DNA of 64,000 nucleotides from SKPS01 sp964469215 (GTDB taxonomy: Bacteria > Bacteroidota > Bacteroidia > Bacteroidales > SKPS01): contig CAYXYB010000011.1 in NCBI GenBank assembly GCA_964469215.1, positions 30,265 to 94,264 on the forward strand, read 5' to 3'. Every line of letters begins with the position of its first letter. Position 1 is the first letter of the stretch. Positions 36,384 to 45,989 of this stretch are shown here, piece after piece. The position numbers and the translations under genes were made by a program. The notes beneath the pieces were generated by a model. That model was not told where the DNA came from, ran no database searches, and saw only the letters and a list, made by a program, of their open reading frames with translations.

Positions 36384-36842
36384 TTACCTGGCAGAGGGTG
36401 ATGACGGGCTTGCCGGGTTTACCGGTGTAGCCGGTTGTTCTTTAATTACATTTCCTTTTATTGTGAGCCTTACACTTTGGGGGTTAGCATTTGATGTAAC
36501 TGTTATCCCCTTGCTGAAGTACCCCGGACGGCTGTTATCATACTGAACGGATATGCTTCCGGTTTCGCCCGGAAGTATTGGCTCCTGGGTGTATTTAGGA
36601 GTAGTACAGCCGCAATCAGCTCTCACACCAGTGATTATCAATGGTTCATCACCGGTATTAGTAAACTTGAATTCACATTTACCATCATTGTTTTTAGGTT
36701 GGCTCCATGCAATGTTTCCGAAATCGTAAACCAGGGTTTCGAATGATAAAACAGGGCCTTTGTTAGTCTGTGGTATGTTCTGGAATGACATCAACATTAA
36801 ACCGGCAAAAAGGATTGTAACAAACACGAGTGAATTTTTCAT
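36384..36842 (-). CDS. DUF1573 secreted protein
   Basis: 152 residues from ATG 36842. A signal peptide (MKNSLVFVTILFAGLMLMSF) leads to an Ig-like ASH domain with the family phrases VYDFGNIAWSQPKNNDGKCEFKFTNTGDEPLIITGVRADCGCTTPKY and GETGSISVQYDNSRPGYFSKGITV, all typical of DUF1573. A Pro/Ser-rich tail follows. Found in many copies in Bacteroidota; the molecular role is unknown, probably periplasmic or outer-surface. It has a clear promoter and terminator, so it is monocistronic. Confidence 0.9.
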   Translation of the reverse strand: MKNSLVFVTILFAGLMLMSFQNIPQTNKGPVLSFETLVYDFGNIAWSQPKNNDGKCEFKFTNTGDEPLIITGVRADCGCTTPKYTQEPILPGETGSISVQYDNSRPGYFSKGITVTSNANPQSVRLTIKGNVIKEQPATPVNPASPSSPSAR

Positions 36843-36870
36843 GTTAGTAATGGTGTTAAAATTATTAATA

Positions 36871-36878
36871 CAAAAGTA
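36871..36878 (-). promoter_or_regulatory. Promoter -7 box for DUF1573 gene
   Basis: TACTTTTG on the minus strand, 29 bases before ATG 36842. Confidence 0.5.
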
Positions 36879-36959
36879 ATTCATCATACAGGCAATGGTG
36901 TTAATCCACTTCTAAAAGATGTAAACGATTTGTAAATATCGTTACCGGTTAAAAGTAAC

Positions 36960-36967
36960 TACCTTTG
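36960..36967 (+). promoter_or_regulatory. Promoter -7 box for typA
   Basis: TACCTTTG, followed by an AAGGAG ribosome-binding site at 36981-36986 and ATG 36994. Confidence 0.55.
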
Positions 36968-36993
36968 CCGACCAATTCAGAAGGAGCTTGGTG

Positions 36994-38808
36994 ATGGAAG
37001 ACATAAGAAATATTGCAATTATCGCCCATGTTGATCATGGGAAGACTACACTGGTTGACAGGATTTTATACCAGGTAAAACTCTTTAGGCAGAATCAGGA
37101 TATGGGTGACCTGATACTTGATTCAAATGACTTGGAACGGGAGCGTGGGATAACAATTTTGTCAAAAAATGTTTCGGTAAGGTACAAAGGGAAAAAAATC
37201 AATATAATAGACACTCCGGGCCATGCAGATTTCGGGGGTGAGGTGGAAAGGGTTTTGAATATGGCAGATGGTGTCCTGCTTTTGGTTGATGCCTTTGAAG
37301 GGCCGATGCCTCAGACCCGTTTTGTTTTGCAGAAAGCATTGGAATTGAACCTTAAACCTGTGGTGGTTATTAATAAGGTTGACAAGCCTAATTGTGATCC
37401 ATACGGGGTGTATGAAGCTGTTTTCGACCTTATGTTCAGCCTTGATGCCAGTGAAGACCAGCTTAACTTTCCTACGGTTTACGGTTCATCAAAACAAGGG
37501 TGGATGTCGGATCACTGGGAAAATATTACCGGTGATGTAAGTTACCTGTTGGATGTGATTATTGAGAAAATTCCACCTCCTGTTGCCCTGAAAGGTCCTT
37601 TGCAGATGCAGATCAGCTCCCTCGACTATTCATCCTATCTGGGAAGGATTGCAGTAGGACGTGTTCATCGCGGAAGCATCATGGCCGGAATGACGGTTTC
37701 CGTCATAAAACACGACGGATCATTGACAAATTCAGTTGTAAAGGAGCTATATCTTTTTGAAGGTCTTGGTAAGGAGAAAATTAAAACAGAGGTTCCTGCA
37801 GGAGAGATAGTCGCACTGTTGGGGCCTGAAAGCTTTGATATTGGTGATACGATTGCTGATTCCGAGGAACCTGAAGCACTGACTCCGATAGCCGTGGATG
37901 AACCAACCATGAGTATGCTGTTCACAATAAACAATTCCCCTTTTTTCGGAAAGGAGGGCAAATATGTGACCTCAAGGCATCTGCGTGAACGCCTGTTTCG
38001 TGAAACTGAAAAAAACCTGGCATTGCGTGTTGAAGAGACAGAATCACCCGAGAAACTGCTGGTGTTCGGAAGAGGAATTCTGCATCTTTCAATATTGATA
38101 GAGACAATGAGGCGCGAAGGGTACGAGTTTCAGATTGGGCAACCAAAAGTTATCATTAAGGAGATTAATGGTGAGAAATGCGAACCGGTAGAGCTTCTGA
38201 CTGTACAGGTGCCGGAACTTTTTTCGGGCAAAGTGATTGAGAATGTTACCAGACGAAAGGGTGATTTTCAGAATATCATACATAAAAGCGATCGTGTTAT
38301 CCTTGAGTTTAAGATTCCGGCAAGAGGACTTATCGGCCTGAACAACGCAATCCTTACAGCAACAGAAGGAGAGGCTGTTGTGGCACATCGCCATCACCAT
38401 TATGAGCCATGGAAAGGAGAAATTGGCACACGTCGTAACGGGTCACTCATTGCTCTCGAAAATGGGGTCGCTTTTGCGTATGCCCTTGACAAGCTTCAGG
38501 ACAGGGGCAGGTTTTTTATCGAACCCAATGATGAAGTTTATGCCGGCCAGGTGGTTGGGGAGAACAACAGAAGCAACGATATAATTATCAATGTTACAAA
38601 ATCAAAAAAACTTACCAATATGAGAGCAAGCGGTGCTGATGACAAGATACTGCTGGCACCTGCAATTAAGTTTTCTCTCGAGGAGGCGATGGAGTATATC
38701 AATAACGATGAATACGTTGAAATAACCCCTATGTCGATTCGCCTCAGGAAAATAATTCTTGATGAGCATGAAAGAAAAAGGATGAGAAACGCTTCGAATC
38801 TCAATTAA
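36994..38808 (+). CDS. typA: Translational GTPase TypA/BipA
   Basis: 604 residues. The ribosome-binding GTPase starts MEDIRNIAIIAHVDHGKTTLVD (P-loop 11-19). Switch I is in LERERGITILSKN, G3 in DTPGHADFGGEVERV, and G4 reads INKVDKP. Domains II-V and the TypA-specific C-terminus follow (FHRKGDFQN-type region NVTRRKGDFQN, RGLIGLNNAILTATEGEAV, KLTNMRASGADDK). It helps 50S assembly and stress-dependent translation. An AAGGAG site fixes the ATG at 36994, two codons inside the longest frame. Confidence 0.97.
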   Translation: MEDIRNIAIIAHVDHGKTTLVDRILYQVKLFRQNQDMGDLILDSNDLERERGITILSKNVSVRYKGKKINIIDTPGHADFGGEVERVLNMADGVLLLVDAFEGPMPQTRFVLQKALELNLKPVVVINKVDKPNCDPYGVYEAVFDLMFSLDASEDQLNFPTVYGSSKQGWMSDHWENITGDVSYLLDVIIEKIPPPVALKGPLQMQISSLDYSSYLGRIAVGRVHRGSIMAGMTVSVIKHDGSLTNSVVKELYLFEGLGKEKIKTEVPAGEIVALLGPESFDIGDTIADSEEPEALTPIAVDEPTMSMLFTINNSPFFGKEGKYVTSRHLRERLFRETEKNLALRVEETESPEKLLVFGRGILHLSILIETMRREGYEFQIGQPKVIIKEINGEKCEPVELLTVQVPELFSGKVIENVTRRKGDFQNIIHKSDRVILEFKIPARGLIGLNNAILTATEGEAVVAHRHHHYEPWKGEIGTRRNGSLIALENGVAFAYALDKLQDRGRFFIEPNDEVYAGQVVGENNRSNDIIINVTKSKKLTNMRASGADDKILLAPAIKFSLEEAMEYINNDEYVEITPMSIRLRKIILDEHERKRMRNASNLN

Positions 38809-38873
38809 TGATAACTCGTTGAAAATCAGATAACTGTGAAATTCAGTATTAATAAGTTGGTTAATGGAATATG

Positions 38874-38946
38874 AGCGGGAAACGGGATTCGAACCCGCGA
38901 CCCTCAGCTTGGGAAGCTGATGCTCTACCGACTGAGCTACTCCCGC
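38874..38946 (-). tRNA. tRNA-Gly (anticodon CCC)
   Basis: 73 bases, GCGGGAG acceptor, TAGCTCAGTCGGTAGAGC D-arm, anticodon stem TCAGC/GCTGA with loop TTCCCAA (CCC), T-arm GGGTTCGAATCCC. CCA is not encoded. Confidence 0.95.
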
Positions 38947-38961
38947 ATTGTTTCAGAGGTG

Positions 38962-38969
38962 CAAAATTA
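38962..38969 (-). promoter_or_regulatory. Promoter -7 box for tRNA-Gly
   Basis: TAATTTTG on the minus strand, 15 bases before the tRNA. Confidence 0.45.
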
Positions 38970-39044
38970 ATCATAATCCATCTAATTTTAAAAAATGTTT
39001 CTGACTATTCATCAACATAAATGTGGTTTGGTTGTTCTAAGTTT

Positions 39045-39275
39045 ATGACCAGATACTGGCAGGAGATAGCTACTACAATAATAATTGTGGCTGCACTTTG
39101 GCTGCTGATAAGAAAATATCTTGTCAGAGCGGCAGATAAACCGCAAAGCAAAGCGGCCGATGCATGTGCACCCTGTAGTTTATCTTCATGCGATGGTTGT
39201 GCCGTGAAGGATCTGTTGAATGATATCGAAGCTTCAAAAAAAGGTAAAACAGGCATTTCAAAAAATATCCGGTAA
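39045..39275 (+). CDS. FeoB-associated Cys-rich membrane protein
   Basis: 76 residues from ATG 39045. One transmembrane helix (IATTIIIVAALWLLIRKYL) precedes a small cysteine cluster (DACAPCSLSSCDGCAVKDLL), the pattern of the FeoB-associated Cys-rich family. Such proteins accompany FeoB and may help with iron handling or electron supply; the role is not proven. FeoB is encoded 700 bases away on the other strand. An upstream ATG at 39021 is possible, but family members begin close to the helix. Confidence 0.8.
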   Translation: MTRYWQEIATTIIIVAALWLLIRKYLVRAADKPQSKAADACAPCSLSSCDGCAVKDLLNDIEASKKGKTGISKNIR

Positions 39276-39302
39276 ATTTTCCTTACAGAATTTATTATAA
39301 CA

Positions 39303-39310
39303 TACCTTTG
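39303..39310 (+). promoter_or_regulatory. Promoter -7 box for lipoprotein at 39339
   Basis: TACCTTTG, 28 bases before ATG 39339. Confidence 0.5.
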
Positions 39311-39338
39311 CGACTAATAATAAATCAGAAAACACTTA

Positions 39339-39971
39339 ATGACAATGTCCAGACCAACTTTGTTTTTTTTGCTGGCAATGGTAGTTCTTGCTTCATGCAC
39401 CGTAAAGGAAGAGCTGACATTCAATAAAGATTTTTCAGGAACAGGTGTAGTTTCCTGGAATTTTGACCTTTACGGTGATGAGACGGATCCCGATTCTGTT
39501 CTTGCTGCCCAGACAGCCAGTGCAGAAGAATTTAAAAAAGAAGCAATGACGGTACCGGGAATTTCCAATGTCAGGTATAATATTGACCTTGAAGATCCTA
39601 TGATGTGGTTTTATTTCGATTTCAAAAACCTTAAAGCATTAAACGACCTCTATTCTCTCTCTGCTTTCGATGAAGCCCCTTTTATGAGAAAAACATTTGC
39701 GAAGAAAGGTTCAAGAAAGCTGACCGTAATCTGGCCTGTTCATGCACTTACTGCTGAGGACCGTGAAGCATGGGAAGGTGAATCTGATGATATGCAGGCA
39801 ATGTATACTCATGAACTGATTCTTAATCTGCCCCGGGAGATCAAGACAAATAACCTTGACACAGACCGCTTTACCTGTAATCCTGAAAATAAATCGGTGA
39901 AATTCGAAGGCAATTGGGGAGACTTTTATACACAGGCCAAACCCATAACCTGGAAGGTTCAAATGAGGTGA
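39339..39971 (+). CDS. Lipoprotein of unknown function
   Basis: 210 residues. The lipoprotein signal ends in lipobox LASC (C20). The mature part starts TVKEELTFNKDFSGTGVVSWNFDLYGDET, a pattern common in Bacteroidota lipoproteins annotated only as hypothetical. Its last codon abuts the feoB stop codon on the other strand without any spacer. No catalytic motif is visible; a structural or binding role in the envelope is possible. Confidence 0.75.
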   Translation: MTMSRPTLFFLLAMVVLASCTVKEELTFNKDFSGTGVVSWNFDLYGDETDPDSVLAAQTASAEEFKKEAMTVPGISNVRYNIDLEDPMMWFYFDFKNLKALNDLYSLSAFDEAPFMRKTFAKKGSRKLTVIWPVHALTAEDREAWEGESDDMQAMYTHELILNLPREIKTNNLDTDRFTCNPENKSVKFEGNWGDFYTQAKPITWKVQMR

Positions 39972-42509
39972 TCATAACAGAAGAGATCCACCCTGGTAAA
40001 CAATGAAAGCAATAATCCAAGCGAGTGTTGTTGTATATAACACACTGAAAACTGGCCACTTCCATGTTCCTGTCTCTTTTCTGATAGCCGCTACAACTCC
40101 AACACAAGGAAAATATATCAGAATAAACATCATAAAAGCAAATGCTATGAGTGGGGTAATGACAGGTTCGCCTGCTTTTGACCCGCTGATGTGACGGTAA
40201 TTCCTGAGCTTAACTATCAGGGATGCACTTGTTCCTTCAACAATATCACCGGCTTCGTAAAGTACACCCATGGTGCCAACAATAACCTCCTTAGCCATGA
40301 TTCCGGTTAGCAATGCCACACTCATCTTCCAGTCGAACCCTAATGGTTCCATTACCGGATTTATTGCTTTTCCCAATTTGCCTATATAACTTGACTCCTG
40401 TAGCTCAGCTCTCTGCAAAGCTTTCAGCTCTTCGATCTCACCCGTGATATTTTCTCTCTCTGAAGAACCAACAGAATCCAAGCTTATGTTTTCTTTTAAT
40501 ACAGGATTAATATCTTCCTGAATCAAAGATAAGGCCTCAAGCTTCGCAATCCTGCCATCATAATCAACAGAAAGCTCCTTATTCAAAGGGAAATACCCCA
40601 GTGCCCATATAATCACTGAAGCAATAAGAATCACACTGGTAATCTTTTTCAGATATTGCTCAGTCCGATGCCACATGTGCCGTACCATCGTTCTTGCTGT
40701 CGGCATCCGGTAGGGGGGGAGTTCCATTACAAATGGCACATCCTGTTTCCTGAAAATGGTCTTCTGTAACAATAAAGCAGTGATTACTGCCATCAAAACA
40801 CCAATAAGGTAAATTCCGAAAAGTATTGTCCCCTGGTTGGTTTTGAAAAAGGCGCTGATAAGGAGTACATATACCGGCAGCCGAGCGCTGCAAGACATAA
40901 ATGGGTTTATGAGTATTGTGAGCAACCTGTCCCTTTTGCTTTCAATAATCCTGGTTGAAAGAATTGCGGGAACATTGCACCCGAAACCCATTACAAGAGG
41001 AATGAAGGATTTCCCATGAAGGCCAATCCTGTGCATTGCCTTATCCATAATGAATACAGCCCTGGCCATATAACCGCTATCCTCCATCAGGGAGATTGCC
41101 AGATAAAGGATAATAATGTTTGGAAGAAAAATCAGCACACCTCCCATTCCCCCAATTAGACCATCTATAAACAAATCTTGAAGCATCCCTGATGGCATCA
41201 CTCCGCGAAGGAAGAAACTGAGTTTATCTACACCTGTTTCTATCCAGCCCATTGGATATTGGCCAATCTTGAAAGTCAGGAAAAAGGTTAACCACATGAA
41301 AGCAATAAAAATTGGAATACCCCAAATCCTGTGTGCTATTACGTTATCTATCAAATGACTTTTCCTTACCCTTCTCTTTACAGCCGGCTTAAAAGTAACC
41401 TTTAAAGCTCCGTCAATGAAACCATATCGTGCATCTGTGATCTGAGTTTCTGAATCCTCAACATATAACTTCTCAATACTTTTAACAGCTTCAACAGAGG
41501 TGTTGATAATTTCATCTCCGTTGCTCAGGTTTTTAATTCGGTTGATGATATCCTCATCTTTCTCAATAAGCTTAAGGGCAATAAATCTGGGGGCAATCCT
41601 GCTTGTGAGAAATGAATTTTCAGGTTTATTAAGCAACTGCTGTATTCGTGAAATCCACCTTTCAATCTCATGGCCATAGTTGATATGGATATGACGGAGA
41701 ACTGGGTCGAGGTTTTCATGCACCTCAATGATCTTGCGGAACAGGTCTGGTATCCCTTTCCCTTTCGCTCCAACAGTTGGCACAAATGGTATACCTGTCA
41801 TTCTTGAAAGCAATTCCACATCAAGGGCATTTCCGGCACGTTCCAGTTCATCATACATGTTTAAAGCCACAACAGTGCGTATATCCATGTCGATAAGCTG
41901 AGTAGTGAGATAAAGGTTACGCTCTATATTGGATGTGTCAATTACATTTACCACAACATCAGGCATCGACTCCATGATATGGTTTCTTACATATACCTCT
42001 TCGGGTGAGTATGCCGTAAGTGAATATGTGCCTGGCAAATCCACTATGCTGAAGGTGTAACCGTCCAGCTTATATTTTGCCTCCTTTGCTGCAATGGTTA
42101 CGCCACTGTAATTTCCAACCCTCTCGCGGCTATGTGAGGCGAAATTGAAAATAGTCGTCTTGCCTGAATTTGGGTTTCCCACAAAAACCACATTGATATG
42201 GCGGGTGAGATTTGGTTGCCCTTGACGGTGAATAGAGTTATCAACCCTGCTTCCATGGTGGTCATGTTTTGAAATATCTGATGAAGTGTGTTCTATCACT
42301 TCAACCATACCTGCCTCTTCACTCCGAAGGCTTACCTCATAATCCAACAAACTAAAAACTATCGGATCACCAAGCGGAGCACGCCTTATCATTCTCACTT
42401 TTTTGCCAACAATGAAACCCATCTCTGTAATCCTTTTCCTGAACGCACCTCTTCCTTTTATCTTAACTATATATGCTTCCTGGCCAGGTGAAAGTTCTGA
42501 AAGGTTCAT
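39972..42509 (-). CDS. feoB: FeoA-FeoB fusion, ferrous iron transporter
   Basis: 845 residues. An N-terminal FeoA SH3-like domain (about 1-75, MNLSELSPGQEAYIVKI ... AGMVEVIEH) is joined by a His-rich linker to the FeoB G-domain. G1 is GNPNSGKTTIFN (111-122), G3 is DLPGTYSLTAYSPEE, and G4 is ALNMYDE. The membrane part has the two Gate motifs (MGFGCNVPAILSTR; FMSCSARLPVYVLL) and about eight helices. It imports Fe2+ across the inner membrane. It stands alone in its operon and is divergent from a 178-residue protein. The promoter box is at 42543. Confidence 0.96.
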   Translation of the reverse strand: MNLSELSPGQEAYIVKIKGRGAFRKRITEMGFIVGKKVRMIRRAPLGDPIVFSLLDYEVSLRSEEAGMVEVIEHTSSDISKHDHHGSRVDNSIHRQGQPNLTRHINVVFVGNPNSGKTTIFNFASHSRERVGNYSGVTIAAKEAKYKLDGYTFSIVDLPGTYSLTAYSPEEVYVRNHIMESMPDVVVNVIDTSNIERNLYLTTQLIDMDIRTVVALNMYDELERAGNALDVELLSRMTGIPFVPTVGAKGKGIPDLFRKIIEVHENLDPVLRHIHINYGHEIERWISRIQQLLNKPENSFLTSRIAPRFIALKLIEKDEDIINRIKNLSNGDEIINTSVEAVKSIEKLYVEDSETQITDARYGFIDGALKVTFKPAVKRRVRKSHLIDNVIAHRIWGIPIFIAFMWLTFFLTFKIGQYPMGWIETGVDKLSFFLRGVMPSGMLQDLFIDGLIGGMGGVLIFLPNIIILYLAISLMEDSGYMARAVFIMDKAMHRIGLHGKSFIPLVMGFGCNVPAILSTRIIESKRDRLLTILINPFMSCSARLPVYVLLISAFFKTNQGTILFGIYLIGVLMAVITALLLQKTIFRKQDVPFVMELPPYRMPTARTMVRHMWHRTEQYLKKITSVILIASVIIWALGYFPLNKELSVDYDGRIAKLEALSLIQEDINPVLKENISLDSVGSSERENITGEIEELKALQRAELQESSYIGKLGKAINPVMEPLGFDWKMSVALLTGIMAKEVIVGTMGVLYEAGDIVEGTSASLIVKLRNYRHISGSKAGEPVITPLIAFAFMMFILIYFPCVGVVAAIRKETGTWKWPVFSVLYTTTLAWIIAFIVYQGGSLLL

Positions 42510-42542
42510 TGCTATTTAGAATGATTTTGAATTACAGACTGG

Positions 42543-42550
42543 CAAAGATA
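42543..42550 (-). promoter_or_regulatory. Promoter -7 box for feoB
   Basis: TATCTTTG on the minus strand, 33 bases before the feoB ATG. Confidence 0.5.
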
Positions 42551-42590
42551 CTATTATTTACCTAAAGATTGCGTCTGCTTAATAATTCAA

Positions 42591-42598
42591 TACCTTTG
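42591..42598 (+). promoter_or_regulatory. Promoter -7 box for protein at 42615
   Basis: TACCTTTG, 16 bases before the TTG start; divergent from the feoB promoter. Confidence 0.4.
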
Positions 42599-42614
42599 CC
42601 CATATTTCAATGCT

Positions 42615-43151
42615 TTGAAGAGAATCGGGTCAATATTGCTGATACTGATATTGATTGTTCCTTTTTATGGAACATGGTCATGGCTTGAGTTACAAAAGAA
42701 AAAGGTAAAGAAAGCAGTAAAATGGAGGATAATTGAAGGTATTGACCGGTCAGAGCTTGTTTTGCTGTCGTTTACCCACCATGAATCCGAAATATTACTT
42801 CGATGGATTCATTCCAGAGAGTTTGAATTCAATGATGAAATGTACGATATTGTTGAGACATTAAGTGACCCCGATTCTGTCCACTACTGGTGTTGGTGGG
42901 ACAATGAAGAGACAAAACTGAACAGGGAGCTTAAAGGCGTAGTTACATCATTGTTTGGGAAAAGCAGCAATAACAATGAGAAGATCAACCGGCTGGTTAA
43001 TTTTTGTATTTCTTTATATTGTGAAGATATTCCTGAACACCATATTGGCTCATATTATTGCAGTGCAGTTTCGGAATCATTTTATTACTGTAATTATCAT
43101 CCACCTTTCATAATAATGAAATCACCCCCGCCGAAAGCCGGTTATTTGTGA
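42615..43151 (+). CDS. Membrane-anchored protein of unknown function
   Basis: 178 residues starting at TTG 42615; an ATG 5 bases earlier is out of frame and stops at once. One N-terminal helix (ILLILILIVPFYGTWSWL) is followed by a basic stretch (LQKKKVKKAVKWRI) and a soluble domain with ELVLLSFTHHESEILLRWIHSREFEFNDEMYDIVE. The C-terminus has Cys and Tyr residues (CCYY-like: YYCSAVSESFYYCNYHPPF). I do not recognise the family. It lies between feoB and a TonB receptor, so a role in the envelope or in metal uptake is possible but unsupported. Confidence 0.7.
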   Translation: MKRIGSILLILILIVPFYGTWSWLELQKKKVKKAVKWRIIEGIDRSELVLLSFTHHESEILLRWIHSREFEFNDEMYDIVETLSDPDSVHYWCWWDNEETKLNRELKGVVTSLFGKSSNNNEKINRLVNFCISLYCEDIPEHHIGSYYCSAVSESFYYCNYHPPFIIMKSPPPKAGYL

Positions 43152-43213
43152 CAGGTTGGTTTTACCTACATTTAATTAATATTATTTAAATCATAGACTT
43201 TTATAAACAGACC

Positions 43214-45619
43214 ATGAAAAAAATTATTTTTCTATGGTTACTAATGGGTATGGTAATGAACAACTACGCTCAGAAAGTAACTATCCTTGATGCTATGACA
43301 GGGGAGCCCTTAACAGGGGTTGCGTTAATGTCGGATAAACCGAGAGGTATCACCTTTACGAATAATGAAGGACTGGCGGATATATCGAAGCTGGCAGGAG
43401 CATTAAGGATTGAGATCAGGATGCATGGATACAGGACGGAGATCAGCAGCTATGAGAGTCTGAAGGGTGAATTACGGATCATGAAACTTGTACCTGTATC
43501 TTTCAATCTCGACATAATGGTGATCTCTGCCACACGGTGGAGCCAGTCATCGCACGATATCCCGGCACGTATTGTCACTCTGAATGCTGATGAGGTAGCG
43601 ATGAAAAACCCTCAGACTGCAGCTGACCTGCTCGGCCTTTCCGGCAGGGTGTTTATCCAGAAAAGCCAGCAGGGAGGAGGGAGTCCTATGATACGGGGTT
43701 TTTCTACCAACAGGTTGCTTTATACTGTTGACGGTGTTCGGATGAATACCGCCATTTTCAGATCTGGCAACATTCAGAATGTGATTTCATTAGACCCTTT
43801 CACAATTGAGAATACTGAAGTTTTCTTCGGGTCGGGTTCGGTGATATACGGGAGTGATGCGATTGGAGGGGTAATGAGTTTTCAGACACTCACTCCGGAA
43901 TTTTCAACCAGCGACAAGCCACTTGTAAAAGGCTCAGCCCTCTCACGATACTCATCAGCTAACAATGAGACCACTGCCCATTTTGATGTAAATGCAGGCT
44001 GGAAGCATTGGGCATTTATAACCAGTTTATCATCCTGTAATTACGGAGATCTTCGCATGGGAAGTTATGGCCCTGATGAATATCTGCGGCATTTCTATGT
44101 GCAAAGAATTGACAGCTTTGATGTTGTAGTTAAGAATGATGATCCAAGAATTCAACGCCCTTCTGGGTACAGTCAGATGAACATTATGCAGAAGATCCGC
44201 TATAAACCTTCCGAAGCCTGGGATATACAGTACGGATTTCATTATTCTGAAACTTCGCCCTATGCAAGGTACGACAGGCATATCAGATACCGGAACGGGC
44301 TACCCCGGTCGGCAGAGTGGGATTATGGTCCGCAAAAATGGATGATGCATAATGTCAGTGTGTTGAATAGTTCTTCCAACAAGGTTTATGATCAGACGAC
44401 TCTTAGAATTGCCTGGCAGGCATTTGAAGAGAGCCGTATCGACAGAAACTTTAACAAACCTGAACGGTATACAAGGATTGAGGAGGTTGATGCTGTGTCT
44501 GTAAATCTCGATTTCAACAAGTCGTTGGCAAATCGTCATTCCTTATTTTATGGCCTTGAGGTTGTGAACAACGATGTAATATCAACTGGTGTGGATACAG
44601 ATATTAAAACAGGATTATCTGTACAGGGACCATCACGATATCCGCAATCTGTATGGGGATCCTATGCATTGTATCTTACAGACCAGGTGAAATTGTCTGA
44701 AAGGTTTCTATTTCAGGCAGGATTACGATACAATCATTTTATACTTAAGGCTGACTTCGATACCACCTTTTACTCTTTCCCGTTTACATCCGGTGAAGTA
44801 AACAGTGGGGCAGTGACCGGAAGTGCCGGTATTGTTTACCGCCCAGCAGATAAGTGGGTACTGAGTGCTAATATTTCAAGCGGTTTCCGTGCACCCAATG
44901 TCGATGATATGGGAAAGATCTTTGATTCTGCGCCCGGTATCGTCGTCGTTCCTAATCCTGATCTTGATGCTGAATATGCATGGAACGGTGATCTTGAGAT
45001 AGCCAAAATATTTGGTGATTTCCTTAAAGTGGATCTCTCAGGATATTTCACATATCTCGATAACGCGATGGTAAGAAGGGATTTCACTCTTAATGGTGCA
45101 GACAGCATAATGTATGAAGGAGAATTAAGCAGAGTGCAGGCAATACAGAATGCTGCAGTGGCAAGGGTATGGGGTGTTCAGGCAGGGTTTGAGCTCAAGC
45201 TGCCGGCAGGATTCAGGCTGATATCCGATTTTAATTACCAGAAAGGGGAGGAGGAACTTGATGATGGATCTGTGAGCCCGGGAAGGCATGCAGCTCCATG
45301 GTATGGGATTACCCGCCTTACCTGGAAAGGCCAGGGTCTCAGAATGGAGATATATTCCCTTTACAGCGGCAAGAAGTCATTTGCTTATCTTCCTGAAGAG
45401 GAAAAAGGCAAAACGGAGATTTATGCTATCGACCGGAATGGCAACCCGTGGTCCCCCGGATGGTTTACCCTGAATTTTAAAGCCTATCAGCAAATCAACA
45501 GAAACTTCTTTGTGAGCGCAGGCCTGGAAAACATAACCGATCGCAGGTACAGGCCATATAGTTCCGGTATCGCAGCCCCGGGAAGGAATTTTGTCATCTC
45601 GCTGAAAGCTGTCTTCTGA
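43214..45619 (+). CDS. TonB-dependent outer-membrane receptor
   Basis: 801 residues. The signal peptide MKKIIFLWLLMGMVMNNYAQ is followed by a carboxypeptidase-like regulatory domain (VTILDAMTGEPLTGV). The plug starts LNADEVAMKNPQTAADLLG and contains MIRGFSTNRLLYTVDGVRMNTAIFR with VIYGSDAIGGVMSF. A 22-strand barrel ends in an aromatic residue (NFVISLKAVF). The plug pattern resembles siderophore/heme and hemoglobin-type receptors, and FeoB is close by. Iron-complex uptake is the best guess, not proven. Confidence 0.9.
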   Translation: MKKIIFLWLLMGMVMNNYAQKVTILDAMTGEPLTGVALMSDKPRGITFTNNEGLADISKLAGALRIEIRMHGYRTEISSYESLKGELRIMKLVPVSFNLDIMVISATRWSQSSHDIPARIVTLNADEVAMKNPQTAADLLGLSGRVFIQKSQQGGGSPMIRGFSTNRLLYTVDGVRMNTAIFRSGNIQNVISLDPFTIENTEVFFGSGSVIYGSDAIGGVMSFQTLTPEFSTSDKPLVKGSALSRYSSANNETTAHFDVNAGWKHWAFITSLSSCNYGDLRMGSYGPDEYLRHFYVQRIDSFDVVVKNDDPRIQRPSGYSQMNIMQKIRYKPSEAWDIQYGFHYSETSPYARYDRHIRYRNGLPRSAEWDYGPQKWMMHNVSVLNSSSNKVYDQTTLRIAWQAFEESRIDRNFNKPERYTRIEEVDAVSVNLDFNKSLANRHSLFYGLEVVNNDVISTGVDTDIKTGLSVQGPSRYPQSVWGSYALYLTDQVKLSERFLFQAGLRYNHFILKADFDTTFYSFPFTSGEVNSGAVTGSAGIVYRPADKWVLSANISSGFRAPNVDDMGKIFDSAPGIVVVPNPDLDAEYAWNGDLEIAKIFGDFLKVDLSGYFTYLDNAMVRRDFTLNGADSIMYEGELSRVQAIQNAAVARVWGVQAGFELKLPAGFRLISDFNYQKGEEELDDGSVSPGRHAAPWYGITRLTWKGQGLRMEIYSLYSGKKSFAYLPEEEKGKTEIYAIDRNGNPWSPGWFTLNFKAYQQINRNFFVSAGLENITDRRYRPYSSGIAAPGRNFVISLKAVF

Positions 45620-45714
45620 CAATCTTCCCTCAGATTCCGTCCAGCCGGCATCAACATTATTAATTAATTTGGTTCTTTTAACTTTTTTATGGGTAACGAA
45701 ATATCAATGACCTA

Positions 45715-45842
45715 AACCCACATCGTGGGTTGGATAAGTGTAGCCCCGGGTTTGTGATCGGAGAACATTTACAACGCAATGCTACCTTTAACCATTCCGC
45801 TCACTTAACCCGGGGCTACTGGTTTTAAATCCTTTCAGGATT
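45715..45842. repeat. REP-like palindromic element (three hairpins)
   Basis: Three nested or adjacent hairpins: AACCCAC/GTGGGTT (45715-45731), a long-range stem TAGCCCCGGGTT (45741-45752) with AACCCGGGGCTA (45807-45818), and AATCCT/AGGATT (45828-45842). No coding potential. It resembles the REP-type elements mobilised by RAYT transposases. No such transposase is in the window. Confidence 0.5.
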
Positions 45843-45989
45843 CAATAATAAACAATTAGAAATGTAACTCCTTGCTTTTTTAAACAAAGTTTTCAGATAT
45901 TCTCAATGTTTACCCACTCAAAATATATAAGGGCCATTTAAGAATTTAGTCGGACACTAATGATTTATGATGTTGATTCTGTTTGTTCT

